From Lagopus muta (Eukaryota > Chordata > Aves > Galliformes > Phasianidae), in contig NC_064443.1 in NCBI RefSeq assembly GCF_023343835.1, positions 8,866,001-8,930,000 on the forward strand: a stretch of 64,000 bases of DNA, read 5' to 3'. The notes beneath the pieces were generated by a model, which was given only the letters and a program-made list of their open reading frames with translations, did no database searches and was not told the DNA's origin. Every line of letters starts with the position of its first letter. Position 1 is the first letter of the stretch. A program made the position numbers and the translations under genes. This document shows positions 11,930-24,152 of the stretch, piece after piece.

Positions 11930-12769
11930 GGTGCTCGTCTCTCACGTGTGAGATTAAGAAGTTATCCGAGACATCCAGCATGGCTTCACCAAGGACAGAT
12001 CGTGCATGACCCGTCTGTTGGCCTTCTGTGATGGAGAGACAGCACTGGTGGACAAAAGAAGGGCAACTGATTGCATCTACCTGGACTTCTGCAAAGCCTC
12101 TGACATGGTTCCACATCACATTCTTATCTCTAAATTGAAGAAAAGCAGATTCAAAGGCTGGACTATTTGGTGGATAAAGAATTGTTTGGATGATTGTAGC
12201 CAGAGTTGTTGTCAGTGGCTTTATGTCCAGGTAGAGTCCAGTCACAAGTGGTGTCCCCCAGGGGTTGCCTAGGGACCAGAGCTCTTCCTCATCTCTAATA
12301 ATGATGTAGACAGTGGGATCAAGTGTATCCTCAGCAAGTTTGCTGATGACACCAAGCTGAGTGGTGCAGCTGACCGAACAGAAGGGAGGACAGAAGGGAA
12401 GGATGCCATCCAGAGGAACCTGGACACACTTGAAGAGTAGGCACATGAGAATCTAAGTAGGTTTAACAAGGCGAAGTCCAAAGTGTTGTACCTGAGTTGA
12501 GGCAATCCCAGATAGGAGTACAGGCTGTGAGAACTCCTTGAGAGCAGCCATGTGAATGACCTGGGGGTTCTCAGAGACAAAAAGCTGTACATGAGCCAGC
12601 AGTGTGCTCTTGCAGCCCAGAAAGCACCGTGGTCCTCTAGGCTGCATCAACAGAGGTGTGGCAGCAGGGTAATGGAGGGGACTGCCCCCTGTACTCTGCC
12701 CTCGTGAAGCCCCACCTGAAGTACATTGTCTCCTCCAACCTAAGCCATTCTATGATTCGATGAAATGAA
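11930..12769 (+). mobile_element. CR1 LINE, 5'-truncated and internally deleted, plus orientation
   Basis: The plus strand carries CR1 reverse transcriptase similarity: [10 protein letters not shown]-like sequence at about 11970-12005, then a YLDF motif near 12080 and FADDTKL-like sequence near 12340. It ends with the CR1 3' terminus CCATTCTATGATTCGATGA at about 12748-12766. The part between the late ORF2 region and the terminal sequence is shorter than the consensus, indicating an internal deletion near 12725. Multiple stops make it inactive. Confidence 0.87.
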
Positions 12770-14370
12770 AGGAAACACACGGCACACGCTGATTACTTCA
12801 GGACTACAGGTCCATAAAGGCATTCCAGCCACCAAATCACCAAGCTTTTGTGACAATTAGCGCACAGCAATTGTTAGCACTGAAGGATATAATTACAACA
12901 CGCATAATGCATGCGAGGCCTTTGAGCAGAGTTAAAAAAATATTATTCAAAGCTGCTAATAGGCAATGGGAATTCTCGCTGGGTAACATTTCAGAAGCCA
13001 GGAGCTGTTTGTGGCTGCACTCCCAGGTTGTGCAATGGGAAGCGCACAGGGGCGACTGCCTGGGGCTGTGCTGGGAGCTGCCCTGGGGCTGAGCAGGGAC
13101 CGTAATCCCAGCAGCTGGCTGCTGGCCGTGTGCCACAGGGCAAGGTGCACCTTGCAGCTGGCCTGAATGTGCCAGGGGCATCTGCTACCCTGGGCTGCTC
13201 ATAGCGTTGCACCAGGAGTGGGAACAGATGGGGCTGTCACCCCAGCATGGTGATTCATGGTGGCAGAGCGGCGTGCTGCCACTTGTGGGTGCGAATCATC
13301 TCACCTTGCTCTCTGCGTGACCCAGTGGTGGGAAATAGCATGGAAGCTTTTGGTCTGGTGAAGCAACGCTGCCCTCCAGCTTGGGGAAGCCAAAGCCTTG
13401 GCTCTCCTGGCCTGGGTACAGCAGAGTTTTCACATTCCTATGGGAAACAAGGCAGTTTGTGACGGTCTTTCTGCCTCCTTTCTGAGGACTAAGGCTGCAT
13501 CCCCATGCTGTGCCCATCCCCAAGTGGTGGCTCAGGGGGGCCGAAGATCTCCCTTTTCTCATTGCGACTGAAGCAGGCACTCAGTGACGTCTTTCCCTGA
13601 GCCGTGGCCACGCACTGATGTTAGGATTGCAGAGCGGATTAGCACGGGATGTGGGAGCTCCTCAGTTATCTCACACCATGGTTCAACACAAACCCACTCT
13701 GCTCTGGCTTCCCTGCTCTAAGTGTGGTGGTTCATCACAGGGTGTTCCTTCTGGGTGATCTGTACTGACGCCTGTTGCATTGCTCACATCTGCACATGTC
13801 CCACAGGATATGTCCTGGGCTGCTCCCAGCCCTGCGCCTGGCACAGGAGGGCTGTGCAAACAAACAGGGCCACAAACAGCGCTTAGAGAAGTGTGGAATG
13901 CCTCACGTTCTGCTTAGGGCACCTTAGCCAAAGCTCTTTGCTCAGTCTAACTTTGCTGGGAATCCCTTTAGATGAAAGCTCTACAAAACCTACCCAAAGC
14001 ATCATCAGCCCTATTAGCAAACACAGGTTTGGTTTATGACACTTACTGGCACAGCTGGGTTGACTGCTTAACTCACCTGTGAGTGCTCTCATGAATGTCT
14101 TCTGGCAGCTCATGTTATCAAACACTTGGTGTTACTGCCAGAAACCCCAACCTGTCAAGCCCTTTGCACAGCACCTCTTGCAGCTCTCACAGCCGGTCAG
14201 GCCAAAGGGACGTGCTTTTCCATAGCACAGATATGGTGAGGATTCATTGCAATTTACTCATATTTATTCAGGAGATTATGTTATTTCCAATTTAACTACA
14301 TTTTCTCCTGGTGCAAGAGGGCTGTGCAATCTGTTTCAGGTGCAGCACTCCCCTCTTCACCCTGATGTAA
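12770..14370. other. Intergenic sequence upstream of ABHD6
   Basis: Mostly unique sequence without protein-like frames. A short AT-rich block at 12840-12970 contains TAATTA-type cores, an ATGCAT palindrome and a TATTATTC run; it looks compositionally like a conserved non-coding element but is untested. Confidence 0.4.
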
Positions 14371-15030
14371 TCACAGTTGCACTCATCCTTGTATACTTCT
14401 AATGCAGCCATACCACATCCTCTCTTAAGCCTAGTTGCATCACCTTCCTTTCACTGCTGCATCCCCTTTATATATAAAATATCCCAATTATATTTTTTCT
14501 CTATGCTCCCTTACATCCCCAGTGCACCCCACTGTATCCTACCTGCTGCAGCCCCATCCCATGCACCCACCTTGCAGCCCCTTTGCAGCCTGTTTTAACC
14601 CCACCACCTTCTTGTTGCATCCCCCTTGCACACCCCCATTGGTACGCTCCTTGTACCCCCATGGAAGCCCCACTATGTCCCCAGCTTTCTCCCCTGTTGT
14701 ATCCCCACTGCAGCCCTATTGCACGCCCCGCTTGCACCCTCACTGCAGCTCTGTTGTATCCTCCTTTTGTACCTCTATTGCATCCCTCCCTTGTACTCCT
14801 TCTGCAGCCCTATTACACCTCAGATGAAGTCCCATTACACCCCTGTCACGTCCCTTCTTACAATCTCACCGAAGCCCCACTACATCTCCTATTCCCACCG
14901 CACAACCCCATTCTATCCCCTCTGAGCCCCTTCCCGCCCCCTTTCCACCCCACTCCCCTGCCCTCCTTGCACCCCTTTTCAACCTCCTCCCACCTCCCAT
15001 TTCACCCCCACTGCAGCTCCCTTCGCACCG
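14370..15030. repeat. Degenerate C-rich minisatellite upstream of the ABHD6 promoter
   Basis: A pyrimidine-rich tract built from loosely repeated units of about 13-18 bp of the type TTGCAGCCCC / TTGCACCCCC / TTGTATCCCC. Unit length and sequence drift, so it is an old, degenerate tandem repeat. It stops at the edge of the ABHD6 CpG island. A very similar tract lies upstream of NCKIPSD. Confidence 0.7.
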
Positions 15031-15270
15031 CCCCTTCCATCACCGCCCGTGCGCTCCGCTGCGCCCCCGCGGATCCTTCCCGGTACCGGCGCGGGGAGGC
15101 GGGCGCAACGGAGCCGCCGCGTTTCTCTCGGCGCTGCCATCGCCGCTCGGCCCGGCCCGGTAAGCGACGGGGGCGAGGAGCTGCGGGGGGCAGTGCTGGG
15201 GCCGAGGGGCACCGGAGGGGTTTACCCGGATACCGAACCGCTGCCCCGCGGGCCCTGAAATGGATGGAGG
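15030..15270 (+). promoter_or_regulatory. ABHD6: ABHD6 CpG-island promoter and likely first exon
   Basis: Dense CpG, G+C-rich and TATA-less, about 4 kb upstream of the ABHD6 start codon. A good splice donor (CCCG|GTAAGCG, exon ending 15159) marks a probable non-coding first exon that begins somewhere near 15050-15090. The transcription start is inferred, not seen. Confidence 0.7.
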
Positions 15271-17490
15271 GAGGAGGAGACTGAAAGGCCTTAGCGGAAC
15301 GCAAGGAGTAATTTGTAAAGATACGCTTAAAAACTGTCGTTAATTTTCCTTCCAATTTAAAAGATAAAATCGGGGCACAAAGAGGAGGAGAGCGGTGATG
15401 CTGCTGTGCTATCTGAAGGATGCCGTCATTTTGCAGGAGCAGGTTTTGGGGAGGGATATATGGATGAGGGGAGAGGGTGGGGGTGGCCTCAGCACCTCGA
15501 GCCCGTCCTCTGGAGGGGGCTGAGGCCGGGTGCACTCGTGACATCTGCATTGGGGTGGGGGTGGCGTGGCGGTGGGGTCTGGCTCGTGGCCCCGGGCCGT
15601 GCTGTGCAGCTGCAAGTGGGTCAGAGATGGGTGTTTTGTGAACCGGCGCTGTAGAAATAATGATCTCATTTCTGCCGTCTATAAATAAATGAAGGTTAAA
15701 GGGCACATTTCCTACTTCCAGCCTTTCGGAGACTGGATTAAGACAGAGAGCTGGCTGACAGACAGAGATCGTCCAAATACAAATAGATCTTAAATTATTA
15801 CTTCGCTGCGACTGGTGTCTGAAAGGTCACCCCGTGAAACATACCTCTGAGGAATCGTAATGTTAGTTATGTCATTGATGACAGTCAGTAGTGTTTTTCT
15901 GGCTGTTGGGGATGGCAGGGGAGGCGGTTGTGAGGGAGATGTTTATTTGCACGGCGCCGGTTCTCCTTACACCATGAGCTGGGACTCCTGGGGGCTCTGT
16001 TTGTGCTGCTGAAGCCCACTGGAGCCGCCTGGTTTTGCTGTGGGATCTTAAAATCGCTTTCATGCAACAATTAGAGTATGCTTAAAAGTGTTTCTTTGCA
16101 TTTGGATGTTCGGAGAGGTACAATCTGTTGGGCTGCTGGGGAGAAACAGGGAGCCGTGGGCGCAGGGAGCGGTGTGCAGGAGGCAGCCCTGCCTGCCCAG
16201 CCCTGCCCGGCACAGACCCATAACCTTTCTACTTGAGTTTTGACACATCTGATGAGCAGAACAGCGTGCACTGGGGATTTCTTGGTGTGAAAATGCTCCC
16301 TTGAGGAGCCGTGCGCACAGCTGCAGGCAGCATCGCTTCTCAGCTGGTGCATCACAAGGGCTCTGTGGCCATAGACCCCCCTGTTCCCCTGTACCTCCTG
16401 CAGCCCTGCCAGTGCACATCCCATCTCAGGGGCTCGCCCCGTGCCTGCTGCAGCATCCTCAGAAGCTGCTCTATGAGAGGCATTGCTCAGTGCAAAGCCT
16501 CACCGTCTCCCTGGGAAACGATGTGAGCTGCTTTCACATCCGTGGGCTTGGGTTTTGTTTTTGAGCTAAATGTAGGTTTCTGATCCCACACACTGCTGTG
16601 TGCTGCTGCTCCTGCTGCATCTTGCATGAGGTTTGGAAAAAAAAACGCCATGTATACTTGGGCTGCATCTCTGGATCTTCTCCGGCCTCCCTGGGGTGCC
16701 CCAATAAGCTTGGAAGAGAACAAATATTAATGAGGATTCCAACGTGGCTATCAGCCACTTGTCCCTTTGGCCTGTGGCTCTGGGGACTCTTTGACATATT
16801 GTCCTTGCAGCACTCTGCAGCCCCCTCCCATCTCCTGGCCTCTCTGGCACATGTCAGTGCCTGCTTGGGCTGCCTGGACCCCAGCTCTGGGCTGTCTCCC
16901 AGCCCTCTCCCAGCAGCCATGGGACGCAGAGGCCAAACCGGTGTTCCTGGTTCAGCATCCCATGCCCTGCCAGCTACACAGCCTTACTGCTGTCATCATC
17001 ACAAGGCATTTATCGGACTTGCCTAATGGATGTTTGTGAGTTAATTGATGAGGGCAGGAGCCTTGCTTTGCGCTGTTTGCAATAACCCTTGCAGCCTCGT
17101 GCTGAGTAATAGGTGGCAGTCACAAGGCTCCTGGCTGTTCCCATTTACTTTCACTGTTCAGCCTGAGCTGTCCCTCCAGCAGGCAGCCAAGGGCTCCCAG
17201 GCAACCCTCCATGACACTGGGGTGCCTGGGGCCACACTTGCTTTTCCCATTATCTGCACCTGTAGTGCACACTTTGATCCCACTTGGAATGAGTGCCCTG
17301 CTGGCACAACGTTGAACAAAGTTCTGCATTTATACAAGCAGGGGAGAGGTTAGTCAGAAGTCATCAAGGATGAGTTTGGAAGGGGAGCTGGTGCCTTAAA
17401 TATCTCCAACTCGCTGCTTCCCTTGCTGCAGGTCAGCAAGGAGAAGGAAAGCAGCAGAGTGATCCTAACCTTGTTTTCCTCTTTCAACAG

Positions 17491-17549
17491 CGAGTCACAG
17501 CACCCACAGCAAGCAGGACCTGTGCCGAGAGGAGGAGGAGGAGGAGGAG
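17491..17549 (+). other. ABHD6: Candidate non-coding ABHD6 5' UTR exon
   Basis: A strong acceptor (TTTTCCTCTTTCAACAG) is followed 59 nt later by GAG|GTGATC, bounding a purine-rich GGA-repeat segment typical of exonic splicing enhancers. The human gene has, as I recall, two non-coding 5' exons, which this would match. Support is splice signals only. Confidence 0.3.
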
Positions 17550-17856
17550 GTGATCTCTAGAGAGTAAGCCAGGCTTTGAATGCCTCTTCCCTTTTTGCTT
17601 TGCTTTCCAGGAGTGGTGAAGGTAGAGGAGCTGAGGCAGTGGCTCCATCCCACTGCATCCTGTGCTGTCCTTGCTGCTCACTTGTCTTCCTCATGGGCTG
17701 CAGTGCCTGCGCTCTGTGCTTCATTTCTTCCCTGTCTTAGCAGCACAGCTGAACCTGCTGGCAGGTGTGTTGGGCTGTGCAGCCCTGCTGAGGTGTTGCT
17801 GCTGCTCCAAGGACTTGTTTATAGGCAGGGAGCACAGGGAGCAAAGATCTTCCTGC

Positions 17857-17894
17857 AAAATGAAATGAAATGAAATGAAATGAAATGAAATGAA
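17857..17894 (+). repeat. (AATGA)n pentanucleotide microsatellite
   Basis: About seven perfect AATGA units within the ABHD6 5' intronic region. Confidence 0.9.
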
Positions 17895-19113
17895 TAACTG
17901 TGTCATTCAGGCTTGAGGAAGTAGCTGATGTTTGGCTCTGCTAAGGAGGAATCTGGTGCAAACATCTCCTGCATTCCTTGAATTACAGTTACTCCTTTTT
18001 TTCCCTGGGGAAGGTGGGAAGCTGGATTTTGCTGTGGACTTTTTGTGAACTCTTCATCTTGGTCACATACAGCATGTGTTTGTAATGTGATTCAGTATTG
18101 CAGCATCAGTGTGGGAGAGGATATCACCGCGGTGCTTTGGTTCCTGTTTCACAGCACAGCATGCCAGCCTGGCTGCTAAGGGAAGCAGAAATACATCTGC
18201 ATGTGCTGACATGGGGAAATTTGGGGCAGGAGGAGACATGGGTGAGAGGACACCAGGCACTGGAAGTGTTTTGTTTTATAACCAAGTGTGACAAAAGAGC
18301 TAGTGCTGAGGAAAGGGGCATGACATAGGTGAGCATGGTGAGCAGCGGGAATTAAAGGCTGTCTGTGGCAGGGTTTAATCCCTTGAGAAAAATAGATCTT
18401 TGCTGCGGGCAGCTGGGAGAGCAGAAAGGGCTGTGGGCGCTTGTCCTGGTGATACCTGGGGGGACGTTGATGGAAGCTGTTTGGGAGGTGTGCTGGATCC
18501 AGAGAAATGCAGCAAGCACAAAATGGCTCCTGGGCATTTGGAGTATGGGGATGTTTTGGTGCCATATCAGGAACAGGGATGAATATGTCTCAGATAAGGG
18601 CTGGTGGCCAAAGAGCACCCTGCCAGGTTCCTTCCTTCCCTTCCCAAGACCACTAATAGGCTCTGCTCCCTTGATTAGTCAGTGCCTGTGCAGAGCAGTA
18701 ATGAGCCTGGAGCTGGGCTCAGGCTGTGGATTCTAGGTCAGCAGCTGTGTGCTGGGGATTTGGGAACAGGCAGGGCCTGCGTGGGGCCTGCATGTGAGCT
18801 GCAGAGCCATGAGCACCTCATGGGTGGGCATCGCACCAGCTGGGCTGGCTGGGAGCTGCCTGCATCACTGTGCCTTGGTCTGTGCCCACCTGGAGCTTAT
18901 TGCCCTTAAGGATCTGCACCGTAGGGAACATTGTAATAATTAGTCATACTAAGCTTTAAACTTTATTGCCCTCCTGATTGCTGTCCTGTGCCTTGCACCC
19001 TGCCATTTTCCTCTTCTCCTGGCTGCCAAGATTTCATTTAGCCTTGTCTAGTTTCTGGTGTTTAACCCCTGATCCCTCAATGCACCCAGGTAGGGCCAGG
19101 CCGGAGGAGCAGC

Positions 19114-22100
19114 ATGGACCTCGATGTGCTCAACATGTTCGTCATCGCTGGCGGCACCCTGGCCATCCCCATCCTGGCCTTTGTGGCCTCCTTCCTGCTG
19201 TGGCCCTCTGCGCTCATCCGCATCTACTACTGGTGAGTGCCCCCCTCTGAAAGTAGGGCTCAGCTTCCAGGGCAGGGGCTGTCCTTGTGCTGGCAGTTAC
19301 AGAAAGGACTCTCCCCATTCTCTTCCTCTCTTGTGGGTGTAGGGGGGGTTTTCCTTAGCTACGTGCATCCTGTCCTTCCTGATAGCAGCAGGCCGGCGCT
19401 ATGTCCTTCATCCCATTTGTCCCTGGAAATTAGCAATAAACATGCTGTCGGCTTTCATTTCTGGGCTTGTAGCAGAGGAAAGCTCCTGCAGGGAGCTGGG
19501 CAGCATCTCAGTGGCCTCCCACATGGCTGCTATCACGTGCTGGTGGCAGATGGTGGCTCCCACAGCCTGGCTCAGGGGTGTTCCCCACCAAAGTGACCTC
19601 TTGTAAGTGAAGGATGTTATCCCGCCCTGCCGCTCAGCCACACAGCATGATTAAATCTGTCCTTCTGATGGAGTATATAATAGCAACCCTCTGTTCAAAG
19701 CATCTGGGAGCTGGTGGGAGGGTTGAGGTAATGCAAACCAACCCAACAGCAGCTCCCTGCTGGGCATCACAGGGCAAAGCATCACCTCGTGGTGTTGGGG
19801 GGGAGACAGAGAAGAGCCCGCCGCAATGTCCTTCAGGGCTGTGAATTATGAGCTGAATGAGAGCAGAAAGGTGGTGGCACATCCCCGGACACCCCTCCCT
19901 TCTCCCATCACTCATTTCCCTCCTCACCATCACTGAGATGCCACAGCACAAGGACCTGGAAGACCAATCATGCTTCTCTGTTAGTGTCCACAGGGGCTGA
20001 GGGGTACTTGGGGCCAGCCCAGCAGGGTCAGCTGCTGCTGCCCACGGGTTAAGTGGTTTAACTGTGGCTGCTGATCCTGTTAACACCTTGCGGGAGATCA
20101 GTTCAGCTTTGCACAGATTATTTTGTCTTCTGCTGAATTGATCCATCAGGATCAGTTGCTAAAAATGTTATCAACTTGCCCATCAGCAGTTTACACCAGT
20201 GCCTTTGAGGCGAGCACTCTTAAGACACTTATTCAGGGAGAAATTCGCCTCTCCTTGTAGGACCCACATGCGGCCATGATATCGCTTAAGTCCCACTAAC
20301 TCCCTCAAAAAAGGGATTATGGTAAAAGAGGATTGAGCTATGCATAAGCTTTGTGTGGGCAGAGAGCTAGGACAGCCCAGCATGTGTTGGTGACCTTGAT
20401 TCTGTGTCTCAAGTAAATTCTGACATTGTGTATGGAGGTATTTGGAAGCACCTTGGCTGCAGGAGGATCCCAGCAGTTGTTCTGACTTTTGACTGTAGGG
20501 GAAATGCAGACAAACCGTACCTACTCCATGGCCTTTGACTGCATGCACACAGCATCTGTCCAGAGTGTCACAGATAATCTCTGCCCAGGTCCCCTCTGGC
20601 TGGTAGTTTTACTGCAGCATCTTTAGGCAGCTGCAGGCCTGCTCTGGTGGGAGCTGTCTGCTTCCTGAGGAATAGTTTTCTGTGGGGTCAGGCTGGTATC
20701 TTCTGGGCAGGGGACAGTCACCAACAGAGTGCTGGTGTGTGTCTCTGAACACATTTTCAAAGGCCATTGAGGTGGCATATGGGAAAAGGGTCCTGCTGTG
20801 CCCTGGTCTTGCTCCTGGAGTTATTTTCTCCTTGTTTCCAGGTACTGGCGTCGAGCCCTGGGCATGCAGGTCAAATACATAAACTATGACGACAGCTATC
20901 AGTTTTGTTATTCCTATAGAGGAAGACCTGGGTACCGGCCATCTATCCTGATGCTACATGGCTTCTCAGGCCACAAAGACATGTGGCTGTCCATAGTCAA
21001 GGTGGGACTCCAGTTTTCTTGTAGCTGTTTAGTGAGTCAATAGTCTGGGGCTCAAGGGTGGTGTGGGGGCATAAGGGCTATGATAATCATTATAACGTGC
21101 TAGGAATGCCCTCTGCTCTGTGGCTGTTATTCATTGGAACCTTTTCATCCCTATGAGTGCACATCTGCCTTCCTATTGGTATGATCACCCCATTTTCTTT
21201 TGGCAGTTCCTCCCTAAGAACCTGCACTTGGTGTGCGTTGACTTGCCTGGGCACGAGGGCACAACACGCTCAGCCTCGGACGATTACTCCATTATGGGAC
21301 AAGCAAAGAGGATCCACCAGGTAAAGTTTCTTGGTGCTTCGCTGCCACTCCTGCTGCATGAGGGATGTAAGGGATGCTGGTACCCGCGTGGCCCCACTCC
21401 CTCCCCAGTTGTGCCCAGGCTGCCGGGTCAGTCCACTGGCCTCATGGTTTTGGGGTGAATTTCTCTAAGGACACCACACCTTTGCTTCCTCTGCCCTAAC
21501 AATGCTCCTTCTGCTCCTGTGCAGTTTGTGGAGTGCATCAAGCTTAACAAGAGGCCCTTCCACCTCGTCGGCACCTCCATGGGTGGGAATGTTGCTGGGG
21601 TTTATGCCGCGCAGTACCCAGAGGATGTGTGCAGCCTGACTCTGATTTGTCCTGCAGGTGAGTAACATGGGGCAGGCAGAACATGGAGGAGAGTGAGCAG
21701 GAGCTGCTGCAAGAACCTTCAGTAGTGCTGGTGCTAAAGTGTCCTCGCACATCACATAGTACAAAATTTGTTGAAACAGTTCATATACATAGTCTGAAAT
21801 TCTCTGGCAAGGCACAGAGCTCACGGTAGGAATTAAAAGCCCTGCCCTGATCGGTGTTCTCCAGAGCTCTGCAGTTTGCCCAGCTGGAGCTAAAGCCTCG
21901 GGCAGATGGGTGCAGGAGCCCATGCAGGACAGGGGGCTTCTCCTGGGGGCTGTGCTGTGTTGCGCTGTGCTCACCGCTGCTTCTTTGCCCCAGGGTTGCC
22001 GAGCTTCACCGAGAGCAAGTTTGTCAAGATGCTCCAGGAGCTGAAGGAGTCCGAGCGCACCGACAGGATCCCATTGATTCCCTCCACACCCGAGGAGATG

Positions 22101-24152
22101 GCCGACATGCTGAAGCTCTGCTCCTACGTTCGCTTCAAGGTGCCACAGCAGGTGAGGAAGCAGGGGCGGGATTTTGGGGCGGCCCGGATCTGCCTGCTGA
22201 CAACTTCCCTGTGCGCCTCCCTGCTGCCCTCTGCCAGTGCCGGCTGGAATAACCCTGCGTGAGGCTCAAGAGTTCCAGCAGCAGGCCGTGAAACAGAAGT
22301 GTTTCTCAATAAATATGGCTGTCAGGAAGCACTAAATAAATAAAGAAGGCTATTGTCTGGCCTGGAGGGGAACTGTTTGTTGCTTTTTTAGCAGAAGCTA
22401 TGGAAATGTTAATCACGACATTGTGAGGTGAGAGGAACTTGGCAAGGAGCTCACTATTTAGCCAGGTTTTCCTTAGGAAGTCTGGGATGAGTAGATTGGA
22501 GAATAAGAAAAAAATGTGAAGTCATGCCAAGACCAATTTTTTTGGCAAAAGAACAAAAGAAGGAAGAAAAGCAGAGTCATGGCTGAAACAGACAGCCTGC
22601 CAGCCATGGGAGAAAAATGCGGTTTAGCATTACAAAAGGCTGAAATAGTTTCTGGTGAAATGCTGGTTACCCAAGTGCTGATGTGACAGCCAGACATGCA
22701 GTGGGCCAGCTGGTGGTGGGGCAGGCACACCGCTGGCCCCATAGGAGGTGCAGCCCCCCAGCATGTCCCTGTTCTTCCCCTGCAGATCCTTCAGGGCCTG
22801 GTGGACGTCCGCATCCCACACAACGATTTCTACCGAAAATGTAAGTGTGTCCTGTGTCCCTGGGCTGCCCCCTGTTGAGAGCCCAAATGGCAGTGGGGTG
22901 GATGGATTTAGGGGTGCATAGGCAATGGGGCTGCTGCTTTGTCCTCATCCTTCTAGCTGGTCCAATGCATACTGATGTCTATGCGGAGGTGGGGTTGAAA
23001 AATGCCTCTGTTGCGGTTTGGTGGAGGTGCTGAATGCCACCACCACCCCTGCCTGTGAGCTGGTTCTCCATGTCACGGGGCTGCATGCAAAGCATCCCTC
23101 TCCATAGGCTTACCCTCTCCCTGTTCACCCCAGTGTTTTTAGAAATTGTGGATGAGAAGTCCCGACACTCTCTCCATGAGAACATGAACAAGATCAAAGC
23201 ACCGACGCAGGTCATCTGGGGAAAGCAGGACCAGGTATGTGACTGCCTCTTGGCTTCAGACTTTTGGGTGCTGCCAGGTCTGACATAATCTGGGAAGAGG
23301 AATAAGAGGAATAAATTGCCAGTAGAGTTGTGCTGGCAACCAGGGAGAGATGTGCTCTTCTGTGTGCGGGTGGCAAGGAGAAAGCATCGCTCCATGTGGT
23401 TGCAAGGGGAGGAACAGGAAGATCTGGAGGGTGGGGAAGGGACAAAGTGCAGGCATAGGCTGGCACCCAGTGCAGAGCCTGGGGAGATGGTACAGCACGG
23501 CCTCAGCCCTCCCCCACCAGCACTGCAAAGGCCATGTCTGCATCCCTGCTCAGCATCTGTTTTGATGCTCAGCATCAGCATTTGTTGGGTTGACAAATGC
23601 AACGTGCCATGTGGTGCACTGCTGCACAGTCTGTTTCTGTTTGAGGCACCAAAGGAGCCCTTTTGTCAGGCGTGGTGGGCAGTGTCCTGTGCTGTTGGAT
23701 TAACATTGGCCAAGCACTGGAACAGGGAAGTGGTGGAGTCCCTGTCACTGGAGGTGTTCAAGAAACATGCAGATATGGCATTGAGGGACAAGGTTTAGTG
23801 GGCATGGTGGTGATGGGTGACGGGTTGATAGTTGGACTAGATAGTCTTAGAGGCCTTTTCCAACCTTAATGATTCTATGATCTCGACTGAGCCTGCAGCG
23901 GCATCTCCCATGGGGTTTTTGCCATGGCCAGTAAAGCCCAGTGCTATGGCAGTGACTTTTCTCTCCAACATCCAGGTCCTGGATGTTTCTGGTGCTGACA
24001 TCTTAGCAAATGCCATCCCAGACTGCCACGTGTCCATCCTGGAGAACTGTGGCCACTCGGTGGTGGTGGAGCGGCCACGCAAGACAGCAAACCTCATCCT
24101 GGAGTTCCTGGCAATGCTGCACAGCACAGGCAACAGCAAGAAGCAGGCGTGA
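19114..24152 (+). CDS. ABHD6: Monoacylglycerol lipase ABHD6, eight coding exons
   Basis: Integral-membrane serine hydrolase that cleaves monoacylglycerols, including 2-arachidonoylglycerol, with the catalytic domain facing the cytosol. Coding exons: 19114-19232 (this exon starts at 19090), 20842-21001, 21207-21320, 21525-21657, 21994-22151, 22786-22840, 23134-23234, 23976-24152. Phases close exactly, giving 338 aa (human 337 as I recall). The N-terminus MDLDVLNMFVIAGG leads into one hydrophobic segment (about residues 8-30) and then IRIYYWYWRR. The alpha/beta-hydrolase fold shows LMLHGFSGHKDMW (oxyanion region), nucleophile elbow GTSMGG with Ser149, acid Asp279 in WGKQDQ and His307 in ENCGHSVV; these align with human S148, D278 and H306. 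It is divergent from DNASE1L3 (head-to-head about 5.7 kb apart). The final intron carries a CR1 tail ending 96 bp before the last exon. The gene looks intact. Confidence 0.97.
23700..23879 (+). mobile_element. CR1 LINE 3' fragment in the last ABHD6 intron
   Basis: The tail of a CR1 copy in the same orientation as the gene: a GGAGTCCCTGTCACTGGAGG-type segment, then GTTTAGTGGGCATGGTGG and the terminus CCAACCTTAATGATTCTATGA at 23859-23879. The 5' end near 23700 is approximate. It ends 96 bp before the last exon. Confidence 0.9.

Larger units (their letters stand above)
15160..19089 (+). other. ABHD6: ABHD6 5' intronic region
   Basis: Non-coding sequence between the likely first exon and the ATG exon. 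It contains a candidate second 5' UTR exon (17491-17549) and an AATGA pentanucleotide repeat, both listed separately. I recognised no other gene or transposon. Confidence 0.55.

Noticed and set aside
10545-12769. Retroviral or LTR origin for the reverse transcriptase fragments
   Set aside because: The RT motifs and the TGATTCTATGA-type 3' ends are those of CR1 LINEs; no LTR or gag-like or env-like sequence was seen.
15002-15706. 234-codon minus-strand frame across the ABHD6 CpG island
   Set aside because: Composition-driven and antisense to the ABHD6 promoter, with no recognisable protein similarity.
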